Source: Ectocarpus siliculosus
Lineage: Eukaryota > Sar > Phaeophyceae > Ectocarpales > Ectocarpaceae
Assembly: GCA_000310025.1 (NCBI GenBank)
Contig: FN649743.1
Span: forward strand, 1,807,019-1,865,830
Direction of reading: 5' to 3'
DNA length: 58,812 bases
Shown: positions 36,868-49,627 of the stretch, in pieces
Layout of the letters: each line of letters starts with the position of its first letter
How positions within the stretch are numbered: the first letter of the stretch is position 1
Notes under the pieces: generated by a model
What the model was told of the DNA's origin: nothing
Database searches by the model: none
Seen by the model: the letters and a program-made list of their open reading frames with translations, nothing else
Made by a program: the position numbers and the translations under genes

Positions 36868-37342
36868 CGCCGGATGGAAGGTACCAGCGTGGAGGGTCTG
36901 AGAAACCCAAAAGAGCAGCTGACGATAAACGTATTCAGCTCTGCGTGAAGGAAAGATAGCAGGGCGTATGCGTGGCGTGTGATATGTACTCCGTACATAA
37001 TTTATATCATTATTCACATGATGCGTAACTACCGCGAGGAGAACCCTCAGTAGTGCCGGTTCGACAAAATGCGGCGCAATCAAAATGCGGTGGAATCAAC
37101 CCAACTCCAGTACAGCGGTACTTCAACTCTTCACCTGTACAGTACAAGTAGCACACACACTGCTTGTGCAGGGACAGCAGGACATGACTGCTTGATGGTG
37201 CAGTACCCTCTAGCCGGTACTCGCAACTACGCCCAGTAAAACATCTTGCGCCCAGGCAAGGGTAGCATGGCCGAGGATACGCGCAGCAACGAGGGCAGCC
37301 GAACCTGAAAAAAAGCAGAATACACAACACGGAACAAACACG
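36868..37342. promoter_or_regulatory. Shared divergent promoter region
   Basis: Only 475 bases separate the start codons of the sulfotransferase (-) and the ARMC9 homologue (+), so both promoters and 5' UTRs must lie here unless undetected 5' exons exist. No TATA box or other defined motif is convincing. The call rests on the gene arrangement. Confidence 0.55.
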
Positions 37343-40300
37343 ATGATTCAGAGCTTTGAGGACATCGATGAGGCTGTCGCAGAGTACTTGGAGCGCCGAC
37401 GATTCGCTAACACCCTCGAGTGTTTTCGATCAGAGATACGGCATCGCACACTCCTAAGGTATGCTACTGACGACAGGATATCAGCTACGGGAGAGCATAT
37501 GGGGCGGGCTGTTCCCCACTTCACGTTTTCGGTCATCGGATGTACAGCAGTAGTCGGTGGTCCTCAATAGCGGTAGGTATGTAGTGACAAGAGGTTTTGG
37601 TTACGCTATTGAGGGCAGTGCCGCTATTCCTAATAGGGATTGTACTGAGAAATACGTCTGTGCCAAGCGATTTCGGTGCCGCTGTAGAGGGCATTCCGCT
37701 ATTGAGGGTACTGTTATTGAGGACCGCCGACTGCACATGGTTCCCGCATCTACGTAGGGCTTCCGCAGCTTTCGGGCATCAGTCATGTGCTGCTGAAGTC
37801 AACACGTTTCCTGTGAGATGAAAAAAAGAAAGTTGCACAGATACATATGCGTAAGGTTTCTTCAAAATTCACGCTTTGTGATACACATCACGAAGTACCA
37901 AGCGCGCCAATATCACAACAGCACAACAGCATGCATGTAGCATGGCAGCTTCAACATCCGCTTGCCACAGTGGCAATCAGTTTCTGTAGTCTCCAACATA
38001 TTAGAGGGCAAAAATCGAAAAAATGCCTTCCGGTGTGCGGAGTCCCGACCTGAGTGACTACTTTAGTAAAAAGAGAGCATCATGGAGCAGTGGCACGCGC
38101 GTTGGCACGCCCAGACCTGTTGCTGGGGCCGTGAGGTCGAAAGCTGCAGGTTCGGCCCGAAAGTCCTCAAATCAAGGGTCGATAACCTTCACGATTCACT
38201 GCTGTTATCCGCGCCGTCACAGACTCCCCTGATGTGGTGGTCTCCAGCAGTAGCTCACATCACTAGCTGCATTGGACGACCCCCACCTTGGGGGATTGGG
38301 ACGTTGACTGCATGTACAGCAGTGGATCGTGAACGGCTTGCCAACCTAGATAATCGGATTGTTCGGGTCTTTGGCTACGGCCGGCGCCAAATATGGAGGT
38401 TGTCGCTGTAAATAATTCCGGGTGCACCTCGTTGAGTCTGAGAGTCCTCTGAAGCGGTAACCATAAATCGAAACATCGACAAACGTTTGCCACCTTTGAC
38501 CTGAAAAGAGACCGGCTTGGGAAGTCTGACGAGACGCTAGAAGGCTCTGAGGGGGGGCGAAGAAGAAGGAGCGGGTGTGGCGACGAAGGCCGTGATCGTG
38601 GTCACCAAACAACTTCCACCGGCAGTGTTGCTTTATTCAAAGCGTTCGATGATGGCGACTTGTCCGCTTTCCTGTCAGCTTGGGCGGTGAGAGCAGACAC
38701 AGAAACCGTCCACGCCGTGATTCCGTAGCTATCCCGTAGCACGCACCAACCAAACATATTTTATTGGTAAATTCTGCACCAATAAATTCATTTCTCTTTC
38801 AAGTTTGTCCCCGTTTCCCGAACGAAACCTTTGAACTGGAAACCAGGCGTTCATTCCAAATATTTTGCGACGCGGGACGCCATCCTCCCTGGCGCGAGAA
38901 CTCCGAGTGGCGGAGTTCTTGGCCTGCGTGCACTGTGCGGTGTTGCCGTTTCGAGCCACCGCTCTGGCGAAAGCGGCGGGGCCGAGGGAGGCAAGCGTGG
39001 CCTGTGCGAAGGTAATAGTGGTCTTGACCAACACAACGAGCCACTTGTTCGCTGTGTAAAACCCCGAATGTTTGTGAAGAAACGTACCGATACCGAGAGG
39101 CCAAGATGTGTCGCGTGCGGAAGAAGAGTGACTGACACCCGACCAGAGTCTTTGCGAACGTGTGTTGTGGGCACCAGAGGAAGTTTGAATAATCCATGGC
39201 ACAAAAACAACCTGTTGTATTCAAGAGCGACGCACAACTGATTTTACCACTATGGCATGTAAAAGGAGGAGATCCCGATGTACTGTCCAAGATCAACAAA
39301 TCCATGTCTTCCTGTTGTTTTCCTGCTGCCCCTTCGTCTCCGCCACAAACAACAGACGGGGGAAGAAGATTGACGCTTTCATCATAGTGATTGTTCTCGG
39401 TTGACAATGTTTTGGGGGGGTACTAGCAACACATATCCTAGCGCACCACCACCCCCAACGCACTATTTGCTGAGAGAGAGAGGGAACCTTAGCGCAGGAG
39501 CTTCTACTGGAGAGACTGAGGGCCCATTACGCCTGGCCTGGGGGTATTCACAGGTGTACACTCTCGACTTACAGCCTCGTGCCCCCCGGATGTTCAGTCT
39601 GTTTTGATTCAACGTGGCCGCCTATTGCTCCTTGTTCGGTCTGGATTCTCAGTCAATGTCATCGTTCAGGAGGTATCTCGACCGCGCGCAAGACGTTCCT
39701 CGTGTGCCCGACTTGTCGGGCTACTACGCCCTTCCCCACGTGCCCGACCCGTCCGTTCACCCGTCGTTCGAGGCTCTGTTCGAAGACACTTGGTCGGTGA
39801 GCAAGGGAAAATAGTCCCTGGTGCCAACCACAGGATAGAGAGGAACGATGGTGGTCGTGAGGCGTGGTGAGACAGATATCCTGCCACGTAAGACGAGCAA
39901 AGAGGGCGACTACGTCTAGGCTAACGCAAAATGCAACGTAAGGATAGGGTTATGGGGTTGGCAATGCTGCCGATTATTGCGTAGTGTGCTACTCCGGAAG
40001 AAGGAACGGCAGGTTGTGAGGTGCACGAAATGTCGTGCGTACGGTGGGAAACTTCGCTGGTGCTAGACTATCACGCTACCGACAGCGAGAACGTTGGCAT
40101 GGACACGTACCATCTAAGAGCGGTGAATGAAATCGCAGCTTTTTCATGCTTACCACAAAGTGCGGTCGTTTGACGGATGTCCAGCTTCAGTTTTCATCAT
40201 TGCCTCACTTGCACTCGCGCGAGGACATCCATCTGCGTAGTTGACGAGCTTCCCCATAGTGCCTGCCATCTTTAGCATAACAGCTCACGAAACGCGAGCT

Positions 40301-43300
40301 GTGGGGCGTCGACCCACACTGCGGCAGCTTTACCTCTACCCTCACACCTAAAGTGTGCTGTCTCGCGCTTGCTTCATAATTTCGCTCCCGCTCCTCGCTG
40401 ACCGTCTATCGGAGCGCGCAGGCTAGTCTCAAAACGCGAATCGAGAATTTGATGGACGCGGTCAACCTCTGGCGCCGCTCGGACCCGCTGCTCGTGAGAC
40501 TCCTACTTCGCCCGGTTGAGGTAAGGTCTGCCAACACGATACTAAACGTTGGCTGCTCTACTAAGATAAGAATCAGCTGACAGATATACTGGGTGACTCA
40601 ACGAGGAAGGCACTGATATCCTTGTCCGGAAGTCCATGTCTTCCCCTCTGTGACTTTATTATTAGTTGAGATGGGCATCGATACGCATGACACCTGACCT
40701 CCCAAGTTCCTATTATTTTTCCCTCCACCTTCCCTGGTCCGGTGCGAACCCGGCGTGCTCCGTCCCGGCTTTGTAGGGATGCGAGGTCAATGGTCTAACG
40801 ACTACGGCATGCACGACTATGAGTACCACCCCCCCCTTCCCTCTCGGGCGCGCTTTGAACGTTGCGAACGGTTCTCACCAAGGGTGCCACACACGCCGCA
40901 GAAAACGAACGCCGTCCCCGCATCCCGTCATGGGACGATTTCAGCACCACTGGCAACAATTTCTCCGATGCGCCGAGGGTACCAAGATCAAGGCCCCTCG
41001 ACGGCAGCGGCAACGGGGGGTGCCCACCACGGATGGCGGGTGAGAGCAAACTAGCGCCCTCGCACAGCAACGCGGTGGTCGGAAGGCCCTCGTACGATAG
41101 ACCATACGAAGTTGTTGCTCAAGAACACCAGAGCGAGCGGGAATCAAGCAAGAACAAGATTGGCAGTGGTGTTGGTTGTGGACAAGGCAGTGACGGCTTC
41201 GTCCTGGGAAGTCCTGAAGCACCAGGGGGGGTCCAGCAGCAACGGCAGCGGCAGCCGCTGCTAAGGTCCGACTCCGACAGGGCTATCTTGGGGCGCGTTG
41301 ACTACGGCGCTGTCAAGCACGACCTATGGTACGGAGCGGAGGCCGAGGGGACTACTTGTGTTCTCTTGGCCTGTGTGCGAGACGTGTAGCTCACGAGGTT
41401 TGGCGAGGATCCTCCCAATAGATGCAGAGAGGCATGAGTCGGCATGGCACTGACGACGATTATGCTGATGGCAGCACTGCTGGACATGCATTTGTAGGAC
41501 GCTCGACATTTGTGGCCTCTCTCCGGCATACCATCAGCAGCGTAAGCAACCCTAGTCCTTTTCAACGCACAAACGGGTGCGTGTTGCAGGAGACTAGCCG
41601 AGGAGGTTTACGAGGGGAAGGTCGACCTACGTCGTAATCCAGGGGTGTCATCTGCAAGCGGTGTTAACGAGGATGTCGCCACAGCCGCCATCAACGCAGC
41701 GTTGCTTTTGCAGGTGAGGAAGATCTCGCAAAAAACGAACCCTCCGAGCGAGTGAATTTCTACCGGCAATGCCCACGTCAACACCAGGACGCTTGAAAGG
41801 GATGGCTGAAAAAAAACATGGTGTCGATGTAATGCACCCTCTGGTGCCACGCGCTCGGGCATATTGCGTGTTTTGACGCCTCCTCGTGAACCTTGCCGGC
41901 GTTCCGGTACACGCTAGACAACCTTGTTGGCGATAAAGCTGCCACATCATGCTCATCAGCGATGACCACAAACACTGTCAGCGAAGGCTGCGAGACAAAC
42001 TGAAAATAGCATGTGAGAAACGATTCTTCCCCCTCTGTACTCGCTCTGACCTCGGCAGACCGTTCGTTGGCGTTTCTCTCGCGCTCCGCCCGGAAAGAGT
42101 CGACGTGGGGTACTGTATCACATCATCCGGAACGACATCTTCGACATACGCTCGACGGAAGCGGGCGGCAAAGGTATGGGAAGAAGCAGACATGCCGTCC
42201 GGATGCGGAGGAAATGCAGCACTTGAAACAGACAGGCACGTCAGTTTGAAATTAGTGGGTGCGAGCCTGTCAAACTGTACACAGGAGGACCACGGGTGGC
42301 AGCGCTGTGTGCTGTGTCTACTCCGTTCAAGCTAGCGACGCCACACTCATTGAGGTTTCGACGAAAGGAACTAAAGTCTGTGTAGAAACGAAGCGGGGAT
42401 CGAGGCGTACTGGTGCTAGGCAGATGAGAGAACCCTTGCCTATTCTCACGGATACTGAAGCAAGCGTCTTCGATAACAAAGAAAAACGCATTGTTCGGTT
42501 GCCACACGCTCAACGGTTGCACGCTGGTCGTGTCGGACTGGTTTCGCTCGCGGGCAGGCGGCGGGGGTAGAGGCGTCTCGACACTCCTCGGGGTCCTTCT
42601 TCGTCTCGGAGTTCGCCCATCGCCGCCATCCCTGCCGTCCGCCGAGAGCCACGAAGCCAAGCAACAGCCGTCACACGAACCGAAGCACACAGCTCAAGCG
42701 CCGGAGGAGGCAGGAAACACGGAAGGCAAGCTTTGGGTGGTCGGGTGGCTATTATATAGTAGAACGGGGGGGGTACTTCCAGAGACAAGGCGCCTCTCAC
42801 CCTCCAACGCACCTCGGAAAAGGGGCAGTCGGACGATGGGCAAGGAAGAAAAGAAGCAAGCATCTTGATGTTTGTCAGGGTCTCGGCAACAGACTTGTTG
42901 GAAATGAAACGAATAGATGCTTGCCGATGAGATGGGGGGGATGAGGATAGCTTCCCCCAATATTCAGAACGATGCTGTTCAGTCTCGGATTGTGCCCGAT
43001 AGTCAAAAACACCTTCCGAAGTAATTTTACACGGGTTCGAATGTTTGGTGGTACAAGTTGGAAATCGTCTATGTACCGAGTATCTTCAGGAAACCGCATC
43101 AGACACAACCAAACTTCACATGTGAACGTTATCATCAACATTTCTAAGCCATGCGTTCTCAATGGTGGAACAGGCTCAAATGGTGTCAGAGTTCCCGACG
43201 AAAACAGTAGACATATGGCAATCCGTTTTCGGCCCGAACCATGGCGGTTTCGGTATAATTCAAGGAGAAGCGGTGCAAGGTCACTGGAAAGAAGGGGGGT

Positions 43301-46300
43301 GCAGTGAGACGGGAGGGGATAGGACACGGTGAAAGGATGGGAAGAATTGACGCAAACCCCAAGCGGTGGAAAGAACCTGTATCGAGGACTGCGACATGCT
43401 GCCTGACAAATACAAAACTTCGAATGAGAAAGTTGTGCATTTCATTTAGAAAGGGGAAAATCTGCGTTGAGTTTGGTTGGGGTGTCCCGAACGCATTCAC
43501 GTTTTCTATTGACAATTCTAACGGATTGCACGGTCTATTTCTTCGCTCGCCATCACTGCCACAATAGATGGCGCGAAGCGGGTGTCGTCGGGAACAAAGG
43601 AAGAAAACCCGAGGTGGGAAGAGTTCGGCGGGGACCCCGGACGACTGGTGGCCGACTACACGGTCAGGTTGCTGAGCGCGCTCGTTTCCATGAGCAAAGC
43701 TCGTTCCTACATGCTGGGCGAGGTGAGGAACGAAGAACTGTCATCCTCAGATTTGTCGCGCGGCCATCTATCTCCATGCGCAACCAACGCACTCCTTGTT
43801 GTTTTTCAGAGAGGCGCAAGACCACAAGAAGCACTTGAAACGTCTCTCCCGTGTGTGTTGATGCGACTTCTTTTGAGCGCGACCTTACTGCAACATGTAT
43901 TCCCCGCAAGTTCGACATGATGAACACAGCAGTGTAAGAAAGTTGTTCAGTTGTTACCTTGGCTCCTTCGCTGTCACTCTCTGTAGGTAAACGGTAGGGG
44001 CCAAAGAGTACCGGGCGGGGTCGGGAGATGGGACGGAAAGCGAACATCTCACATGTGGCCACACGCCGTGGACGAAAAGCTGCGGAAGGTGCTGCCCCCT
44101 GTAAGATTCTGAAAAGGGACCCTCTTGCTCATGCCGTCAGAAGTGTGAGGAGACGATCGAAATCCTGGCTGAATTGCTGAGTGGAGAGAACTACCGGGAA
44201 ACGAGCCTAGCCAAACGACTGCTCGGGGTCTTGGAGCGGCTGTCCAGGCGACGGTCCGCGCAGGAGGCCATCGCCTCCTCGAGCTTCGTCGATTGGGCCG
44301 CAAAGGTGAAAGAAAGGTAGCTGCGCGGCAGGGAAGTGTCGCCAGCGCGGCTTCCCGGGCGGCAATGATGTGCAACGATACAAGTCCTGGTCTATTCCCA
44401 GTAGCTTGTAGAGATTTCCGTTGCGATTTATCTACTCTCATACCCCGATGACTGCTTCCGTGCAGTCCTCTCTTTCTGTCCTCTTTTTCTCGGCCCTGCG
44501 TCTGTGCGGTGGGCCTGTCCAACAACAGCTCCTGCACATTGGTGCAGCAAGCAGCCAGATTCCTTGTTTACCGATGCACAATTGGGTGTTCCGTTACCGC
44601 TTTCGTGTACCTGCCTGCATCCATCCCCAGATGCTATTGTCGTGTTCCTCTCAAGGACCGGGGGCCCGAGACCCCTGTCCCCTGTTCGTGCTGCGCGTGA
44701 CTGGGATCCTTGGGAATACTTCTGGGAGCGTTTCGGGAAGGACCGCGGCGTTGGCGGCAAGTCCCGATTTGCTTAGGTCTTTCGGGAACTTACTCGAGCA
44801 CGACGACGCCCAAGGTGATTCCGGAGGAATTCTCGCGCCCACCACCCACGCCCCGCAGTCGAAAAATCCAACTGAAACTCGCGACGTTTTATTTTGTTCA
44901 TTTTGGAGTTGGAGTCAGATCGACGTTGACTTGTCTGCCCGGAGGTTGAGTCCGTGCGGCAAAAGGATCTCGAGCGAGGTGACACGTTTGAGCATCTCTA
45001 ACCGACGACGTAGCAGAGCGACAGGACCTTCCCGACATGACAGCCTTGCAGACAAACCTGCTCCAGTCTGAATTCCGGCGAATGGTACGAAACGAAGCGC
45101 ATGCGATTATTGCCGCTACCCCTCCGACCACAGCAACCACCATTGGATACCATCGATTTTTTCTTTGATTATTTATTTTTTCGATGTGTGCGTCGCTCGT
45201 GACTTCAGACAGGAGAATGGCGAACAACAACCACCTTCATCCGAACTGCTCTTTCCCGATACTGTACCCTTTTTTATTCTTGGTCGACAAACCTTCGAAA
45301 TGTTTATCTTAGTGCGAACGAGTGCGGTCCGCGGCCTCAAGCTGCTGCTAGGGGCCCGCGAGGGGAGGGAGAGAGCCCTTGAAATGGGCATGGACGCTCT
45401 CTTGCAAAACCTTGGATCGTGCGAAGGGAGCGACAATAATGATTCCGCCTTTGAACACAACATTCAGGTGAAACGCGAACAAGTTATCAACACCGTGGGA
45501 GGCGGAGGGATTTTATGGGCCGTTTGAGAAAGGACTTGGTAGATGGTTTCACAGTTGGAAGGCCTGCCTGAAAGCCCTCCGAAAGCGACGGACAAAGATA
45601 AAGACTAACCGATTCACAAGGTCGTCGCAACGTACACAAGAACCAGAAACGGTATCCATGCAGAGGTGACTGTTACTGTTCGTTGTACCTAGCAGGTAGA
45701 CCCGAGTTGCGAGACCGCGTCGCCACGCCGTTCTAGAACTGAAACATTTTCAACCGCACACGCTCCCCGTTCCCTTCATCTTGGTGAACTCGCACGGAAA
45801 GTCGCTGCTCGACCTGATGGGTGACACGCTTGACCCCGACGCGGAAGAAGGAGAAGACGGTCGTCGCCAGTTGTCTGAGTCGGGCGGTGAGGACAGAGAG
45901 GGAAAAGACCGAGCACCATACGTCGACGTCGAGACAATAATTGTGACATGTGGTGGTCGGCAGGCGTTCCATGATCAATTCGACGAGAGCACAGGCATCA
46001 GATGTTCACCGCACCACCACGAGCTCTGGCGCGTATGTATGCATAGATAACCGTTGAGAATCGACAGGCGGGGCAACGTACATATCGACTGGCCGACGCG
46101 TGAAAATAAGACTCTTTTGTTGAAGCAGGCGGAGGGCAAGAGGATGCGGGGGACTCCGACTTCCTGTCCGACGAAGAGTCCGGAGAGGCACCCGTCGTGT
46201 CCCACTACGTGCAGGTCACGGTGAGAGAGAGAGAGAGAGAGAGAGCAGACCACCAGTGAAACGTGACCAGCTTTTTTTTTTACCGGCGTCTAACAGGCCG

Positions 46301-47561
46301 AACAGACTTGAGTTCGAGAGGAGAAGAAATTTCAAGGTTTCATGCGCTGTGCGTACGCCAACCGAATCTCTGTTGACTATACGTACGTATAGACTAGGCG
46401 TGATGGTTGATCCGAAATTCTGACACTTGAACTCCAAAGGGTGGCCTACCGCGAGGGGCAGGCCACCAATGTGAGGAGAAACCGTTGAGAGACACGGCCC
46501 TGACCGACGTCAAATCTAAATTACTGTCCGGTAGGAAATCGGTGCTGCATAATTGGCGCAATGAGTACAAGGGGTAACGAGGACAGCGATTGATACTTTG
46601 CTTTGAGACGCTCGTGTGTTTGCGGCGGAGTCTGCGTGAGTGACTACACACATCAAGGTAGCACACGATGACGAGTCCAGCGCGGCGTCCTCCAGCCTTT
46701 GCACTTGTGCGAGAAGTGTCACTGACTGGTAGCGCTAAGTTCACCTCTTGTTCTTCATCAGCGTACATAAGTTGGTCGGTTAAGATGCTGCCATTCGCAA
46801 AGGAATCACCGAGGAAATACGGATTCGGGTCTTGTCCTTCGGTTCACGCTAGCTTGCCTTGTCACGTCGTCATCACCAGAATGCACCGTGTGGAGAGAAA
46901 CTCCTTCGGGAGCGCTACCGGCTCTCTACGGCGGAGGCGAAAGAGGAAGCCATCGCCTGCTCTTCGGGCGGCGCGCCATGGGGAGGGGAAGAGGAGGAGC
47001 TCGTTTGCGGCGGGATTAGAACGAAAGCTCCCGCACGGTGAGGAATTCAACTCAGAAAAATCACCTTGTTGTACGAACATGCTGGCAGGATGGACACCTA
47101 GCTTTTGAATTGACGGGTTTTTTTGTTTTGTCGTTTATTTGTTTATTTGCATGTTTGCATGCCGAAACGCGCATATCGACATTACACGCGTGCTATCAGG
47201 TGCCCTGGTGCCGGAGAGTCGAAAGGGGCCAACAATCACACACCGAGATTGCCGACGCCCGAAGCGGGCACGGCGACGCTCATTCGCGGGGAGGAAAAAG
47301 TGAGTCCATGCAGCAAGTGCTTCAAAAATACCCTCCCCTTGTAGAAGTACAAGTAATACTTTCCGAAGTACATGCATGTTGCACGGTATCAAGTACCGGC
47401 CTTTTTTCTCTCGTTTGGAACTTGTTGGCACTGTGTGCACCATGCTTTCATTCTCGCGAGCTCGATAAGCATGTTGCGAAGGATATCGTTGATAGAGACC
47501 AGACAGAGCGACTCACTTACAGATGAACACGTCTGACCAACAACATGCAGGTGTACGATAG
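37343..47561 (+). CDS. ARMC9: ARMC9-like LisH and armadillo-repeat protein
   Basis: Basal-body and ciliary-tip protein in animals and ciliates, linked to axoneme stability. Exons: 37343-37458, 38509-38686, 38847-39011, 39653-39796, 40422-40520, about 41132-41328, 41590-41713, 42059-42173, 43568-43722, 44041-44100, 44141-44305, 44631-44814, 45313-45467, 45700-45886, 46129-46220, 46880-47037, 47200-47299, 47523-47561. About 810 residues. LisH: DEAVAEYLERRRFANTLECF. Conserved blocks: VALFKAFDDGDLSAFLSAW, ELRVAEFLACVHCAVLPF, DLSGYYALPHVPDPSVHPSF, GRVDYGAVKHDLW, LLLQTVRWRFSR (exons 7/8), RLVADYTVRLLSALVSMSKA, RLLGVLERLSRRRSAQEAI, LLEHDDAQVRTSAVRGLKLL (exons 12/13), ALEMGMDALL, an acidic tail and GEKLLRERY. 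Exon 6 could start as early as 40883. The coiled coil expected between exons 5 and 6 was not found. The terminal exon is uncertain; an alternative lies at 49538. Confidence 0.87.
37552..37732. mobile_element. Small MITE-like element in ARMC9 intron 1
   Basis: AGTCGGTGGTCCTCAATAGC at 37552 recurs as its reverse complement at 37711-37732, with inner repeats of CGCTATTGAGGG in both orientations between them. About 181 bases, no coding potential. Confidence 0.65.
40738..40832 (-). mobile_element. SINE-like copy in ARMC9 intron 5
   Basis: Reverse complement reads GCATGCCGTAGTCGTTAGAC, then ACCATTGACCTCGCATCCCT, then GGGTTCGCACCGGACC. This is nearly identical to 22008-22110 and preserves the tRNA-like box B (GGTTCGCACC) better than that copy. 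It occupies the intron where the missing ARMC9 coiled-coil exon would be expected. Confidence 0.65.
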
Positions 47562-47741
47562 GCGGCGGCCAGGTCTCCCCGACGAAATGCAGAGCAGGCC
47601 AAGGATTCCCCGTACACCGGCGGGATCCATCTCGGTCTCAGATCCTTTGTAGCGTGGCCGTCGCAGATGCCAAAGAGGGATGGTAGAAGCTCTGTATTCC
47701 CTCGCACAAAAAAACACTCGTTCGCGAACGAGGGATTGGCA

Positions 47742-47852
47742 AGGCTAGTTCGCGAGAGTGAGGTCGCCAAGGTGCTACTGAGCACTTCGACTGGCAGGCT
47801 CGTTCGCGAGCATGGGGTCGCCAAGGCGCTACAGAACACTTCGACTGGTAGG
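47742..47852. repeat. Two-copy minisatellite, unit about 55 bp
   Basis: Unit contains AGGCT-GTTCGCGAG, GGTCGCCAAGG-GCTAC and ACTTCGACTGG. Copies begin at about 47741 and 47796. The 5' flank repeats GTTCGCGAACGAG, and the array lies just after the proposed ARMC9 stop. Confidence 0.75.
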
Positions 47853-48498
47853 GTCGAGGAACGTACGAGATAGAGAGGCAGTCACGTTGGATAAGGCCGA
47901 TATCACGAAGGTTTTTTGGTCAGCCGGTTAGCGCGGTCGATGCTAAAATATATTTTCACGTTTTGGCACATGCTGTTGCGGGCAAGCGGCGGAGACAGAG
48001 GAGTAGTAGCGTGGCCGTTTTGCGGAAGCCAAACGGGTTTGCTAGAAGCTCTATCTTCCTTCGCAGGACACACACACGTGCTTGCCACACGTACCGTAGC
48101 AAGGTAAAAATCAGGTAGGTGAGCACAAAAAAACATTAATACTAGAAGTAATAGCGTAAGGGTGTCACAGCCGTTGATTATTGAAGCAGAGGTCAATGTG
48201 TACCTTTTTTCCTCATCTCTTTCCCACAACTCAAGAAACACCTTACGACTTACCACGGAATGTGCATCCCCGCAACTAAAAACAAGACAACGACGAAGGA
48301 AAACGGCTGCTGCCCATATACGAACTACGTGTATAGTCTATTTAGTCAGTGTTGAGTTCTCGACCCACATCGACACCATCACCGTTTGGAAAAAAGGGGG
48401 GCACGTTTTCGTAACGTCACACGTCACGTCAGGCTTCATCGGCGATCGCGGTCTCCATGTAGACTATATGTTTACTAGGTTTGAGGTCCGCTGCGCGT

Positions 48499-48535
48499 GT
48501 AAACGGCCATACCATGGTATGCATCGGCCGTTTAC
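48499..48535. repeat. 37-bp near-perfect palindrome
   Basis: GTAAACGGCC, then ATACC, a central ATGGTATGCATC, and GGCCGTTTAC form a hairpin with a 10-bp perfect outer stem and a second short inner stem. Function unknown; no adjacent gene to regulate is evident. Confidence 0.6.
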
Positions 48536-49537
48536 ATCCGCCTACACGTGCCTGTCGCGGAGCTGCTCTCTCGGACCTACCCATTGACGTTCCCCCCCGT
48601 GCGTTTTGATCTGTGGGGTGCTTCTGCCTTCTTTGGCCAGGTGCAATCCAACCAAGCAGCAAAAGAACGAAAGACGAAAGACCTATACATCCTCTTTTGA
48701 TCGACCGAGTCGATCGAAAGGGAACACACAAACACACACATGATTGTTGGTTTGTGTATTTATTTGAGGGAATGAGGGGATGAGAAGCAATGTTGGACAC
48801 GAACTCTTAGAGGAGTGTGGTGTGTGTATATCCTTTGGGTCTCGTTCATTCGATGAATGTATGCATACGGACGCCTAATATTTGGGCGATATAACCTGCT
48901 CGTCGTGCGTGTGGTATGCTACATATGTACAGCAGCAAGTAGGTTCTGGGTCTGAGCAGAGATCGGGAACTATAACATATCTATATCTTCCCATCAAGCA
49001 GATGCTAGGTGTGGAGGTCTGTTGCCGAGCGAGAGCACAGCAGTACTGCTGCTGTGGTACAACGACAACGGCCAACAATGTCGTGCACATATATATTCAC
49101 AACAATCAACGAGTTTGAACAGACCGCGTCGCTACCCCCGCACCTTCTTTTTTCGTATTTTCGGGCGAGAGGGGGGGGTACGCACCAAACCAACCATGGC
49201 ACACTCACACAGCTCAATCAGCCGGCTAGCAAGCAAGCAGTCACAGCAGTGCTGTCGACTACGGCACACACCTAGAACATGCGGAAATAAACGGGAAAAC
49301 AAGAAATTGCGCGAGGCAGAGAGGGAAACAGGACGCCCGATCATTTCTATCGGCGTGCCCATTGCAGCACAGGAACAACTAACTGCAGCAGTCAGGTCAT
49401 CGATCGCTCTGCTGGTTGGAGGGAGCTGGGAGGGGTACATACAGAGCGAGTCAGCACTTGCTCGCGAGTGGATTCCGGGAAACCAGGATATACGTACGCT
49501 CCCTTCGTTTTGCTGATTGCTCACTCCTTTCACGCAG

Positions 49538-49627
49538 AAGCCGCCCTCGAGCTCGGACGACCCAAGATCCGAGCAGCGCGGAAGAGTGCCCCTTCGCGGT
49601 GGAGTGTCCGGGGGACGGGGCTTGAAG
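49538..49627 (+). other. Orphan candidate exon, 30 codons
   Basis: Bounded by a strong acceptor (CTCCTTTCACGCAG) and donor (AAG/GTGAGG). In phase 0 it reads KPPSSSDDPRSEQRGRVPLR and onward, a low-complexity tail like that of animal ARMC9. It joins in phase to ARMC9 exon 17 (ending 47299), so it may be an alternative or true downstream ARMC9 exon. It is also open in another phase (GRPKIRAARKSAPSRW). Confidence 0.35.

Noticed and set aside
38023-38232. Ser/Lys-rich open frame in ARMC9 intron 1
   Set aside because: Exons 1 and 2 already join in phase with LisH continuing into the next conserved block, and no borders make this a symmetric extra exon.
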